A stretch of 64,000 nt of DNA, taken from positions 4,691,733-4,755,732 of the forward strand of contig NC_059094.1 in NCBI RefSeq assembly GCF_020497125.1, given 5' to 3'. The notes beneath the pieces were generated by a model that was not told the origin of the DNA, did not search any database, and worked only from the letters and a program-made list of their open reading frames with translations. Positions 35,625-43,042 of the stretch are shown here, one piece after another (within the stretch, counting starts at the first letter, position 1; every line of letters begins with the position of its first letter). Position numbers and translations under genes: made by a program. Source of the DNA: Mauremys mutica. Taxonomy: Eukaryota > Chordata > Testudines > Geoemydidae.

Positions 35625-36722
35625 TCATACCATCTCCTCCATAAACTTATCTAGCTTAATCTTAAAGTCATGGAGGTCCTTCACCCCCACTGTTTCCCTT
35701 GGTAGGCTGTTCCAGAATTGCACTCCTCTGATGGTTAGAAACCTTCGTCTAATTTCAAGCCTAAATTTCCTGACTGACAATTTATATCCGTTTGTCCTCG
35801 TGTCCACATTAGCACTGAGCTGAAATAATTCCTCTCCTTCCCTGGTATTTATCCCTCTGATATATTTAAAGAGTGCAATCATATCTCCTCTTATCCTTCT
35901 TTTGGTTAAGGAAAACAAACCGAGCTCCTCAAGTCTCCTTTCATACGACAGGCTTTCCATTCCTCGGATCATTCTAGTGGCCCTTCTTTGTACCCGTTCC
36001 AGTTTGAATTCATCCTTCTTAAACATGGGAGACCAAAACTGCACACAATACTCCAAATGAGGTCTTACCAACGCCTTATATAATGGGACTAGCACCTCCT
36101 TATCCCTACTAGAAATACCTCGCCTAATGCATCCCAAGACCGCATTAGCTTTTTTAACGGCCACATCACATTGCCTACTCATAGTCATCCTACGATCAAC
36201 CAGGACTCCTAGGTCCTTCTCCTCCTCCGTTACTTCCAACTGGTGCGTCCCCAGCTTATAACTAAAGTTCTTGTTAGTCATCCCTAAATGGATAACCTTA
36301 CACTTCTCACTATTGAATTTCATCCTGTTACTAATACTCCAGTTTACAAGGTCATCCAAATCTCCCTGGAGGATATCCCGATCCTTTTCCGAATTTGCAG
36401 TACCTCCCAACTTGGTGTCATCCGCAAACTTTATTAGCCCACTCCTACTCTTGGTTCCCAGGTCAGCGATAAATAGATTGAATAAAATCGGACCCAAAAC
36501 CGAACCTTGAGGAACTCCACTGGTAACCCCCCTCCAACCCGACAGTTCCCCCTTTAATACGACCCTCTGCAGTCTCCCCTTTAACCAGCTCCTTATCCAC
36601 CTCTGGATTTTCATTTCAATCCCCATCTTTTCCAATTTAACCAGTAATTCCTCATGAGGTACCGTATCAAACGCCTTACTGAAATCAAGATATATTAGAT
36701 CCACCGCATTTCCCTTTCTCAA
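35625..36722 (-). CDS. CR1 ORF2 C-terminal half (reverse transcriptase), one frameshift from intact
   Basis: 365 aa of uninterrupted RT. It begins in the finger/palm region ([18 protein letters not shown], containing the first catalytic aspartate), followed by [20 protein letters not shown] (motif B), [10 protein letters not shown] (the catalytic DD pair), NRMKFNSEKCKVIHLG, a thumb region and the CR1 C-terminus (RRFLTIRGVQFWNSLPRE, DKFMEEMV). The frame listed begins with a non-ATG codon because it is really the continuation of the upstream ORF: the two parts overlap by 38 bp at 36685-36722 in different frames, so a single small indel there disrupts an otherwise complete ORF2. Repairing frames is not attempted here. 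Confidence 0.88.
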   Translation of the reverse strand: MRKGNAVDLIYLDFSKAFDTVPHEELLVKLEKMGIEMKIQRWIRSWLKGRLQRVVLKGELSGWRGVTSGVPQGSVLGPILFNLFIADLGTKSRSGLIKFADDTKLGGTANSEKDRDILQGDLDDLVNWSISNRMKFNSEKCKVIHLGMTNKNFSYKLGTHQLEVTEEEKDLGVLVDRRMTMSRQCDVAVKKANAVLGCIRRGISSRDKEVLVPLYKALVRPHLEYCVQFWSPMFKKDEFKLERVQRRATRMIRGMESLSYERRLEELGLFSLTKRRIRGDMIALFKYIRGINTREGEELFQLSANVDTRTNGYKLSVRKFRLEIRRRFLTIRGVQFWNSLPRETVGVKDLHDFKIKLDKFMEEMV

Positions 36723-38580
36723 AGAAGGAGATCAGGTTGGTTTGGCACGATCTACCTTTCGTAAATCCATGCTGTAATTTGTCCCAGTTGCCATCGGCCT
36801 CAAGGTCTGTAACCACTCTCTCCTTTAAAAATTTTTCCATGACTTTGCATACTACAGATGTTAAACTAACAGGCCTGTAGTTACCCGGGTCACTTTTTTT
36901 CCCCTTCTTGAATATAGGAACTATATTAGCTAATCTCCAGTCAAACGGTACAACCCCCGAGTTTAGAGATTTATTAAAAATCATCGCTAACGGGCTTGCA
37001 ATTTCACTCGCCAATTCCCTTAATATTCTAGGATGAAGATTATCTGGGCCCCCCGATTTACTTCCGTTTAGCTGTTCAAGTTTGGCTTCTACTTCAGATA
37101 CCGTAATGTCTACCCCCATATCTTCATTCCCATCAGTCCCTCTATCACTATTCCTTAGCCCTTCATTAGCCTCATTAAAGACCGAGGCAAAATATTCGTT
37201 CAGATATTGTGCCATTCCAAGATTATCCCTAATCTCCACTCCGTTTAAAGTTTTAAGCGGTCCCACTTCTTCCTTCTTGGTTTTCCTCCTATTTATATGG
37301 CTGAAAAACCTTTTGCTATTGGTTTTAATCCCCTTCGCTAGGTCCATTTCCACCCGGCTCTTTGCCTTTCTCACTGCTTCCCTACACCCTCTGACCTCAA
37401 TAAGGTAGGTTTCTTTGCTGATCCCTCCCATTTTCCACTCCTTGTACGCTTTCTGTTTTTTCTTAATCACCCCTCTAAGACGCTTGCTCATCCAGCTCAG
37501 TCTAAAACTGCTACCTACGAGCCGTTTTCCCTTTCTCGGGATACATGCCTCTGACAACTCCTGCAACTTCAACCTGAAGTAACCCCAGGCATCATCTGCC
37601 TTTAGATCCCTAAATATGTTAGTCCAATCCACTTCCCTAACTAGTCGCCTTAATTTAGTAAAGTTAGCCCTTTTGAAATTGTATACCTTAGTCTCAGATG
37701 CAATTTTGATTATCCTCCCATTTATTTTGAAACGAATTAGCTCATGATCACTCGAGCCAAGGTTGTCCCCTACAACTATTTCCTCAACAAGGTCCTCGTT
37801 ACTCACCAAAATCAGATCTAAAATGGCATCCCCCCTCGTCGGTTCAGCAACTACTCGATGAAGGAATTCATCAGCTATCACGTCTAGGAAAAGCTGAGCC
37901 CTATTATTATTACTAGCATTTGTTTCCCAATCTATATCCGGGAAGTTAAAATCCCCCATGATCAAACAGTTCCTATTAGTATTTACCTCCTTAAAAACAT
38001 TAAAGAGCTCTCTATCCATATCCAGGCTAGATCCTGGAGGTCTATAGCACACCCCAATCACTATCCCAGGGGAGGCTCTAGTAGTTTTCTTCCCCAATGT
38101 GACCATTGCCCAAACAGACTCCGTATTATCCATTGCATTGCTAGTTATTTCGTTACATTTCACCTCATTATTGATATACAATGCTACTCCCCCACCTTTA
38201 CCTTTGCATCGGTCTTTCCTAAACAGCACATACCCTTCCATACCCGTACTCCAGTCATGGCTACCGTTCCACCATGTTTCGGTTATTCCTACGATATCCG
38301 GTTTCAATTCCCGGACCAGGAGCTCCAGTTCCTCCATTTTGTTACCTAAGCTTCTCGCATTGGTGAACAAACATCCTAATTTTTGCTGTTTGGCTCCTCT
38401 CACCCTTTTCACCCAACTTGGTAGGGACACAGTACTACCAGTATAGCCTGTCGATCTAGTATCCGTCCCCCCCCTCTTCCTTACACCTAACCGTCCCCCT
38501 CTGGCTATATCTGTTGTTATCCTGTTGTTCTCACTCCCAATGTATAAATTTGGCGTGAAGAGCACCTGGACCTCTCCCAA
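36685..38580 (-). CDS. CR1 ORF2 N-terminal part (APE endonuclease and RT fingers)
   Basis: 631 aa. The apurinic-type endonuclease that nicks the target is recognisable: LGCLFTNARSLGNK, DIVGITETWW (catalytic E), GGGVALYIN, VCYRPPG, LIMGDFNFPDIDW and LGSSDHELI (catalytic SDH). A linker with SWMSKRLRGVIKKKQKAYKE follows, then GGPDNLHPRILREL and [20 protein letters not shown] (RT N-terminus) and LQHGFTKGRSCQTNLISFFE, after which the frame breaks. The start is not a true initiator; the element is 5'-truncated at 38598, so ORF1 is missing. The low number of disruptions is notable against other CR1 copies here. Confidence 0.9.
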   Translation of the reverse strand: MGEVQVLFTPNLYIGSENNRITTDIARGGRLGVRKRGGTDTRSTGYTGSTVSLPSWVKRVRGAKQQKLGCLFTNARSLGNKMEELELLVRELKPDIVGITETWWNGSHDWSTGMEGYVLFRKDRCKGKGGGVALYINNEVKCNEITSNAMDNTESVWAMVTLGKKTTRASPGIVIGVCYRPPGSSLDMDRELFNVFKEVNTNRNCLIMGDFNFPDIDWETNASNNNRAQLFLDVIADEFLHRVVAEPTRGDAILDLILVSNEDLVEEIVVGDNLGSSDHELIRFKINGRIIKIASETKVYNFKRANFTKLRRLVREVDWTNIFRDLKADDAWGYFRLKLQELSEACIPRKGKRLVGSSFRLSWMSKRLRGVIKKKQKAYKEWKMGGISKETYLIEVRGCREAVRKAKSRVEMDLAKGIKTNSKRFFSHINRRKTKKEEVGPLKTLNGVEIRDNLGMAQYLNEYFASVFNEANEGLRNSDRGTDGNEDMGVDITVSEVEAKLEQLNGSKSGGPDNLHPRILRELASEIASPLAMIFNKSLNSGVVPFDWRLANIVPIFKKGKKSDPGNYRPVSLTSVVCKVMEKFLKERVVTDLEADGNWDKLQHGFTKGRSCQTNLISFFEKGKCGGSNIS

Positions 38581-38598
38581 CCGTCTCCCCCCAGTTTG

Positions 38599-38678
38599 AA
38601 GGATGAATTCAAACTGGAACAGGTTCAGAGACGGGCTATTAGGATGATCCGAGGAATGGAAAACCTGTCTTATGAAAG
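38599..38678 (+). mobile_element. Host CR1 part 2 (between the two insertions)
   Basis: Eighty bases that encode KDEFKLEQVQRRAIRMIRGM and then ENLSY, precisely continuing the protein broken at 35282. The last 12 bases, GTCTTATGAAAG (38667-38678), are the left copy of the TSD of the Penelope palindrome. Confidence 0.9.
38667..38678. repeat. Left TSD of the Penelope palindrome
   Basis: GTCTTATGAAAG; the identical 12-mer occurs at 43031-43042. Both copies are CR1 ORF2 sequence, so deleting the insert plus one copy restores the CR1 text. A preceding T is also shared, making the duplication 12 or 13 bp. Confidence 0.92.
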
Positions 38679-38718
38679 TATCAGAGGGGTAGCCGTGTTA
38701 GTCTGGATCTGTAAAAGC
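38679..38718 (-). repeat. One-sided 40-nt tail of the Penelope-like element
   Basis: TATCAGAGGGGTAGCCGTGT and the 20 bases after it are present only at the left end of the palindrome. Related sequence (GTTTCAGAGTAGCAGCCGTG) forms the tailed end of the other Penelope fragments at 3129 and 60709. Penelope-like elements are described as having a short tail of about 30-40 bp on one side of their LTR-like ends. Confidence 0.8.
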
Positions 38719-38761
38719 AACAAAGAATCCTGTGGCACCTTATAGACTAACAGACGTTTTG

Positions 38762-38803
38762 CAGCATGAGCTTTCGTGGGTGAATACCCACTTCTTCAGA
38801 TGC
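38762..38803 (-). ncRNA. Hammerhead-like ribozyme motif, arm 1
   Basis: Mirror image of the motif at 42950-42986: CTGAAGA, stem GTGGGT/ACCCAC with ATTC loop, GAAA, short stem III. Same caveats. Confidence 0.5.
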
Positions 38804-38878
38804 AAGTGGTGGAAATTTCCAGGGGCAGGTTTATATATGCAAGCAAGAAGCAAGCTAGAGATAACGAGGTTAGATCAA

Positions 38879-40924
38879 TCAGGGAGGATGGGGCCCTGTT
38901 CTAGCAGTTGAGGTGTGAAAACCAAGGGAGGAGAAACTGGTTCTGTAATTGGCAAGCCATTCACAGTCTTTGTTTAATCCTGAGCTGATGGTGTCAAATT
39001 TGCAGATGAACTGGAGCTCAGCAGTTTCTCTTTGAAGTCTGGTCCTGAAGTTTTTTTGCTGCAGGATGGCCACCTTAAGATCTGCTATTGTGTGGCCAGG
39101 GAGGTTGAAGTGTTCTCCTACAGGTTTTTGTATATTGCCATTCCTAATATCTGATTTGTGTCCATTTATCCTTTTCCTTAGAGACTGTCCAGTTTGGCCG
39201 ATGTACATAGCAGAGGGGCACTGCTGGCATATGATGGCATATATTACATTGGTGGACGTGCAGGTGAATGAACCAGTGATGGTGTGGCTGATCTGGTTAG
39301 GTCCTGTGATGGTGTTGCTGGTGTAGATATGTGGGCAGAGTTGGCATCGAGGTTTGTTGCATGGGTTGGTTCCTGAGCTAGAGTTACTATGGTGCGGTGT
39401 GCAGTTACTGGTGAGAATATGCTTCAGGTTGGCAGGTTGTCTGTGGGCGAGGACTGGCCTGCCACCCAAGGCCTGTGAAAGTGTGGGATCATTCTCCAGG
39501 ATGGGTTGTAGATCCCTGATGATGCGCTGGAGGGGTTTGAGCTGGGGACTGTATGTGATGGCCAGTGGAGTCCTGTTGGTTTCTTTCTTGGGCTTGTCTT
39601 GCAGTAGGAGGCTTCTGGGTACACGTCTGGCTCTGTTGATCTGTCTCCTTATTTCCTCGTGCGGGTACTGTAGTTTTGAGAATGCTTGGTGGAGATTTTG
39701 TAGGTGTTGGTCTCTGTCTGTGGGGTTAGAGCAGATGCGGTTGTACCTCAGTGCTTGGCTGTAGACAATGGATCTTGTGGTGTGCCCGGGATGGAAGCTG
39801 GAGGCATGAAGGTAGGCATAGCGGTCGGTAGGTTTTCGGTATAGGGTGGTGTTAATGTGACCATCAATTATTTGCACCGTAGTGTCTAGGAAGTGGACCT
39901 CCCGTGTAGATTGGTCCAGGCTGAGGTTGATGGTGGGGTGGAAGCTGTTGAAATCGTGGTGGAATTTTTCCAGAGTCTCCTTCCCATGGGTCCAGATGAT
40001 GAAGATGTCATCAATGTAGCGTAGGTAGAGAAGGGGCGTGAGTGGACGGGAGCTGAGGAAGCGTTGTTCCAGGTCAGCCATAAAAATATTGGCATATTGT
40101 GGGGCCATGCGGGTGCCCATAGCGGTGCCACTGATCTGGAGATATATATTGTCATCAAATTTGAAATAGTTGTGTCTGAGGATAAAGGCACAGAGCTCAG
40201 CAACCAGTTGTGCTGTGGCATCATCAGGGATACTGTTCCTGACAGCTTGTATTCCATCAGCGTGTGGGATGTTGGTGTAGAGAGCCTCTACATCCATGGT
40301 GGCCAGGATGGTGTTTTCTGGAAGTTCACCAATGCATTGTAGTTTCCTCAGGAAATCAGTGGTGTCACGGAGATAGCTGGGCGTGCTGGTGGCATAGGGT
40401 CTGAGTAGAGAGTCCACATATCCAGACAGTCCTTCAGTGAGAGTTCCAATGCCCGAGATGATGGGGCGTCCAGGATTTCCAGGTTTGTGGATTTTGGGCA
40501 GTAGATAGAATAGCCCTGGTCGGGGCTCTAAGGGTATGTTGACTTGTTCCGGTGTTAGTGTAGGGAGTGTCTTGAGTAGATGGTTCAGTTCCTTAGTGTA
40601 TTCCTCAGTGGGATCTGAGGGAAGTGGCCTGTAGAATTTGGTGTTGGAGAGTTGTCTGGCGGCCTCCTTTTGGTAGTCAGACCTGTTCATGATGACAACA
40701 GCACCTCCTTTATCAGCCTCTTTGATTATAATGTCAGGATGGTTTCTGAGGCTGTGGATGGCATTGCGTTCTGCACGACTTAGGTTATGAGGCAAGCGAT
40801 GTTGTTTTTCCACAATTTCTGCCTGTGCACGTCGGCGGAAGCATTCAATGTATAGGTCCAGACTGTCCTGAGGGTCGAAATGACAGTCTGGACCTATACA
40901 TTGAATGCTTCCGCCGACGTGCAC
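38879..40924 (-). CDS. Penelope-like reverse transcriptase with GIY-YIG endonuclease, arm 1
   Basis: 681 codons open. Penelope-like enzymes copy element RNA at a nick made by their GIY-YIG domain. Visible in order: DKGGAVVIMN (about 71-80), PKIHKPGNPGRPIIS (143-157), motif A ATMDVEALYTNI (D211), motif B GTAMGTRMAPQ (266-276), catalytic YIDD (303-306), EVHFLDTTV (342-350), a Cys-rich CNKPRCQLC (522-530) preceding the endonuclease, then IYAIICQQCPSAMYIGQTGQ (561-580; the GIY-YIG core), RKRINGH (583-589), GEHFNLPGH (603-611) and NKDCEWLANY (651-660). The listed start is a GTG, and residues 1-14 are antisense read-through of the other arm; native coding begins only at about residue 15, and the first in-frame Met is M79. 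The real N-terminus is therefore missing. Residue 181 is T here. Confidence 0.9.
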   Translation of the reverse strand: MHVGGSIQCIGPDCHFDPQDSLDLYIECFRRRAQAEIVEKQHRLPHNLSRAERNAIHSLRNHPDIIIKEADKGGAVVIMNRSDYQKEAARQLSNTKFYRPLPSDPTEEYTKELNHLLKTLPTLTPEQVNIPLEPRPGLFYLLPKIHKPGNPGRPIISGIGTLTEGLSGYVDSLLRPYATSTPSYLRDTTDFLRKLQCIGELPENTILATMDVEALYTNIPHADGIQAVRNSIPDDATAQLVAELCAFILRHNYFKFDDNIYLQISGTAMGTRMAPQYANIFMADLEQRFLSSRPLTPLLYLRYIDDIFIIWTHGKETLEKFHHDFNSFHPTINLSLDQSTREVHFLDTTVQIIDGHINTTLYRKPTDRYAYLHASSFHPGHTTRSIVYSQALRYNRICSNPTDRDQHLQNLHQAFSKLQYPHEEIRRQINRARRVPRSLLLQDKPKKETNRTPLAITYSPQLKPLQRIIRDLQPILENDPTLSQALGGRPVLAHRQPANLKHILTSNCTPHHSNSSSGTNPCNKPRCQLCPHIYTSNTITGPNQISHTITGSFTCTSTNVIYAIICQQCPSAMYIGQTGQSLRKRINGHKSDIRNGNIQKPVGEHFNLPGHTIADLKVAILQQKNFRTRLQRETAELQFICKFDTISSGLNKDCEWLANYRTSFSSLGFHTSTARTGPHPP

Positions 40925-42870
40925 AGGCAGAAATTGTGGAAAAACAACATCGCTTGCCTCATAACCTAAGTCGTGCAGAACGCAATGCCATCCACAGCCT
41001 CAGAAACCATCCTGACATTATAATCAAAGAGGCTGATAAAGGAGGTGCTGTTGTCATCATGAACAGGTCTGACTACCAAAAGGAGGCCGCCAGACAACTC
41101 TCCAACACCAAATTCTACAGGCCACTTCCCTCAGATCCCACTGAGGAATACACTAAGGAACTGAACCATCTACTCAAGACACTCCCTACACTAACACCGG
41201 AACAAGTCAACATACCCTTAGAGCCCCGACCAGGGCTATTCTATCTACTGCCCAAAATCCACAAACCTGGAAATCCTGGACGCCCCATCATCTCGGGCAT
41301 TGGAACTCTCACTGAAGGACTGTCTGGATATGTGGACTCTCTACTCAGACCCTATGCCACCAGCATGCCCAGCTATCTCCGTGACACCACTGATTTCCTG
41401 AGGAAACTACAATGCATTGGTGAACTTCCAGAAAACACCATCCTGGCCACCATGGATGTAGAGGCTCTCTACACCAACATCCCACACGCTGATGGAATAC
41501 AAGCTGTCAGGAACAGTATCCCTGATGATGCCACAGCACAACTGGTTGCTGAGCTCTGTGCCTTTATCCTCAGACACAACTATTTCAAATTTGATGACAA
41601 TATATATCTCCAGATCAGTGGCACCGCTATGGGCACCCGCATGGCCCCACAATATGCCAATATTTTTATGGCTGACCTGGAACAACGCTTCCTCAGCTCC
41701 CGTCCACTCACGCCCCTTCTCTACCTACGCTACATTGATGACATCTTCATCATCTGGACCCATGGGAAGGAGACTCTGGAAAAATTCCACCACGATTTCA
41801 ACAGCTTCCACCCCACCATCAACCTCAGCCTGGACCAATCTACACGGGAGGTCCACTTCCTAGACACTACGGTGCAAATAATTGATGGTCACATTAACAC
41901 CACCCTATACCGAAAACCTACCGACCGCTATGCCTACCTTCATGCCTCCAGCTTCCATCCCGGGCACACCACAAGATCCATTGTCTACAGCCAAGCACTG
42001 AGGTACAACCGCATCTGCTCTAACCCCACAGACAGAGACCAACACCTACAAAATCTCCACCAAGCATTCTCAAAACTACAGTACCCGCACGAGGAAATAA
42101 GGAGACAGATCAACAGAGCCAGACGTGTACCCAGAAGCCTCCTACTGCAAGACAAGCCCAAGAAAGAAACCAACAGGACTCCACTGGCCATCACATACAG
42201 TCCCCAGCTCAAACCCCTCCAGCGCATCATCAGGGATCTACAACCCATCCTGGAGAATGATCCCACACTTTCACAGGCCTTGGGTGGCAGGCCAGTCCTC
42301 GCCCACAGACAACCTGCCAACCTGAAGCATATTCTCACCAGTAACTGCACACCGCACCATAGTAACTCTAGCTCAGGAACCAACCCATGCAACAAACCTC
42401 GATGCCAACTCTGCCCACATATCTACACCAGCAACACCATCACAGGACCTAACCAGATCAGCCACACCATCACTGGTTCATTCACCTGCACGTCCACCAA
42501 TGTAATATATGCCATCATATGCCAGCAGTGCCCCTCTGCTATGTACATCGGCCAAACTGGACAGTCTCTAAGGAAAAGGATAAATGGACACAAATCAGAT
42601 ATTAGGAATGGCAATATACAAAAACCTGTAGGAGAACACTTCAACCTCCCTGGCCACACAATAGCAGATCTTAAGGTGGCCATCCTGCAGCAAAAAAACT
42701 TCAGGACCAGACTTCAAAGAGAAACTGCTGAGCTCCAGTTCATCTGCAAATTTGACACCATCAGCTCAGGATTAAACAAAGACTGTGAATGGCTTGCCAA
42801 TTACAGAACCAGTTTCTCCTCCCTTGGTTTTCACACCTCAACTGCTAGAACAGGGCCCCATCCTCCCTGA
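40825..42870 (+). CDS. Penelope-like reverse transcriptase with GIY-YIG endonuclease, arm 2
   Basis: 681 codons open and identical to arm 1 from residue 20 on except M instead of T at residue 181 (an ACG to ATG change at 41366, a CpG transition). All RT motifs (D211, YIDD at 303-306) and GIY-YIG residues are retained. Residues 1-14 are again antisense of the other arm; residues 15-19 (PEGRN against HFDPQ in arm 1) come from reading the unique 14-nt centre in the opposite sense, so arm 2 carries no native sequence there. It starts with GTG. Whether any protein is made from the internal M79 is unknown, because that would drop conserved N-terminal RT sequence. Antisense ORFs over both arms are shadows. 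Confidence 0.9.
   Translation: MHVGGSIQCIGPDCPEGRNDSLDLYIECFRRRAQAEIVEKQHRLPHNLSRAERNAIHSLRNHPDIIIKEADKGGAVVIMNRSDYQKEAARQLSNTKFYRPLPSDPTEEYTKELNHLLKTLPTLTPEQVNIPLEPRPGLFYLLPKIHKPGNPGRPIISGIGTLTEGLSGYVDSLLRPYATSMPSYLRDTTDFLRKLQCIGELPENTILATMDVEALYTNIPHADGIQAVRNSIPDDATAQLVAELCAFILRHNYFKFDDNIYLQISGTAMGTRMAPQYANIFMADLEQRFLSSRPLTPLLYLRYIDDIFIIWTHGKETLEKFHHDFNSFHPTINLSLDQSTREVHFLDTTVQIIDGHINTTLYRKPTDRYAYLHASSFHPGHTTRSIVYSQALRYNRICSNPTDRDQHLQNLHQAFSKLQYPHEEIRRQINRARRVPRSLLLQDKPKKETNRTPLAITYSPQLKPLQRIIRDLQPILENDPTLSQALGGRPVLAHRQPANLKHILTSNCTPHHSNSSSGTNPCNKPRCQLCPHIYTSNTITGPNQISHTITGSFTCTSTNVIYAIICQQCPSAMYIGQTGQSLRKRINGHKSDIRNGNIQKPVGEHFNLPGHTIADLKVAILQQKNFRTRLQRETAELQFICKFDTISSGLNKDCEWLANYRTSFSSLGFHTSTARTGPHPP
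40868..40881. other. 14-nt single-copy centre (loop) of the palindrome
   Basis: CTGAGGGTCGAAAT lies between CAGACTGTC and GACAGTCTG. On the minus strand it reads as sensible element codons (HFDPQ then DSLDLYIE), whereas on the plus strand it is antisense. It therefore belongs to arm 1 only, as expected for the unpaired loop of a snapped-back first-strand cDNA. Confidence 0.85.
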
Positions 42871-42911
42871 TTGATCTAACCTCGTTATCTCTAGCTTGCT
42901 TCTTGCTTGCA

Positions 42912-42919
42912 TATATAAA
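42912..42919 (+). promoter_or_regulatory. TATA-like element in the LTR-like end, arm 2
   Basis: TATATAAA lies about 30 nt upstream of the hammerhead-like motif, the spacing expected between a TATA box and a transcription start. It points out of the palindrome to the right; its mirror at 38830-38837 points left. The older copy near 2850-2863 has (TA)n in the same relative place. Confidence 0.45.
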
Positions 42920-42949
42920 CCTGCCCCTGGAAATTTCCACCACTTGCAT

Positions 42950-42986
42950 CTGAAGAAGTGGGTATTCACCCACGAAAGCTCATGCT
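42950..42986 (+). ncRNA. Hammerhead-like ribozyme motif, arm 2
   Basis: CTGAAGA (CUGANGA core, 42950-42956), an extra A, a 6-bp stem II GTGGGT/ACCCAC with ATTC loop (42958-42973), GAAA (42974-42977), then a 3-bp stem III A-GC/GC-U with TCAT loop. Hammerhead motifs in the LTR-like ends of Penelope-like elements are established knowledge. Deviations here are the extra A after the core and a G at the cleavage position after the last U (position 17 should not be G), and stem I is weak, so self-cleavage may be lost or poor. The older fragment near 2800 has a C at that position. Confidence 0.5.
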
Positions 42987-43030
42987 GCAAAACGTCTGTT
43001 AGTCTATAAGGTGCCACAGGATTCTTTGTT

Positions 43031-43042
43031 GTCTTATGAAAG
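43031..43042. repeat. Right TSD of the Penelope palindrome
   Basis: GTCTTATGAAAG, identical to 38667-38678. Confidence 0.92.

Larger units (their letters stand above)
35283..38598 (-). mobile_element. 5'-truncated but nearly intact CR1 LINE, nested
   Basis: A 3.3-kb minus-strand CR1 with the 3' terminus at 35283 (antisense of the ATTCTATGATTCT tail), a 3' UTR to about 35625 and ORF2 to about 38580. Host CR1 sequence joins seamlessly around it (ATGTTTAAG to the left and AAGGATGAATTC to the right), with no net duplication, which fits the absence of TSDs usual for CR1. It is much less decayed than its host copy, so it is younger. Confidence 0.9.
38679..43030. mobile_element. Head-to-head Penelope-like element palindrome, 4352 bp
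   Basis: Two Penelope-like retroelement copies face each other 5' to 5'. Arm 1 (minus-strand element) occupies 38719-40867 and arm 2 (plus-strand element) 40882-43030; both are exactly 2149 bp, with the symmetry axis at 40874.5 and a 14-nt non-palindromic centre (40868-40881). Arm 1 alone carries an outer 40-nt extension (38679-38718). The whole is bounded by a 12-bp TSD, so it integrated as one unit into the CR1. Each arm keeps an RT plus GIY-YIG ORF, a 3' UTR, a TATA-like sequence and a hammerhead-like motif. Penelope-like elements are known for variable, often inverted or tandem copy structures, but a near-perfect whole-unit palindrome with a single TSD is striking. Confidence 0.93.

Noticed and set aside
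39066..40342. Plus-strand ORFs of 136, 92 and 86 aa opposite the Penelope frame, and their mirror copies at 41407-42683
   Set aside because: Antisense shadows; duplicated simply because the locus is a palindrome.
38679..43030. Two independent Penelope insertions, or two functional genes
   Set aside because: A single TSD pair, equal arms and a single-copy loop argue for one event, and both ORFs lack native N-termini.
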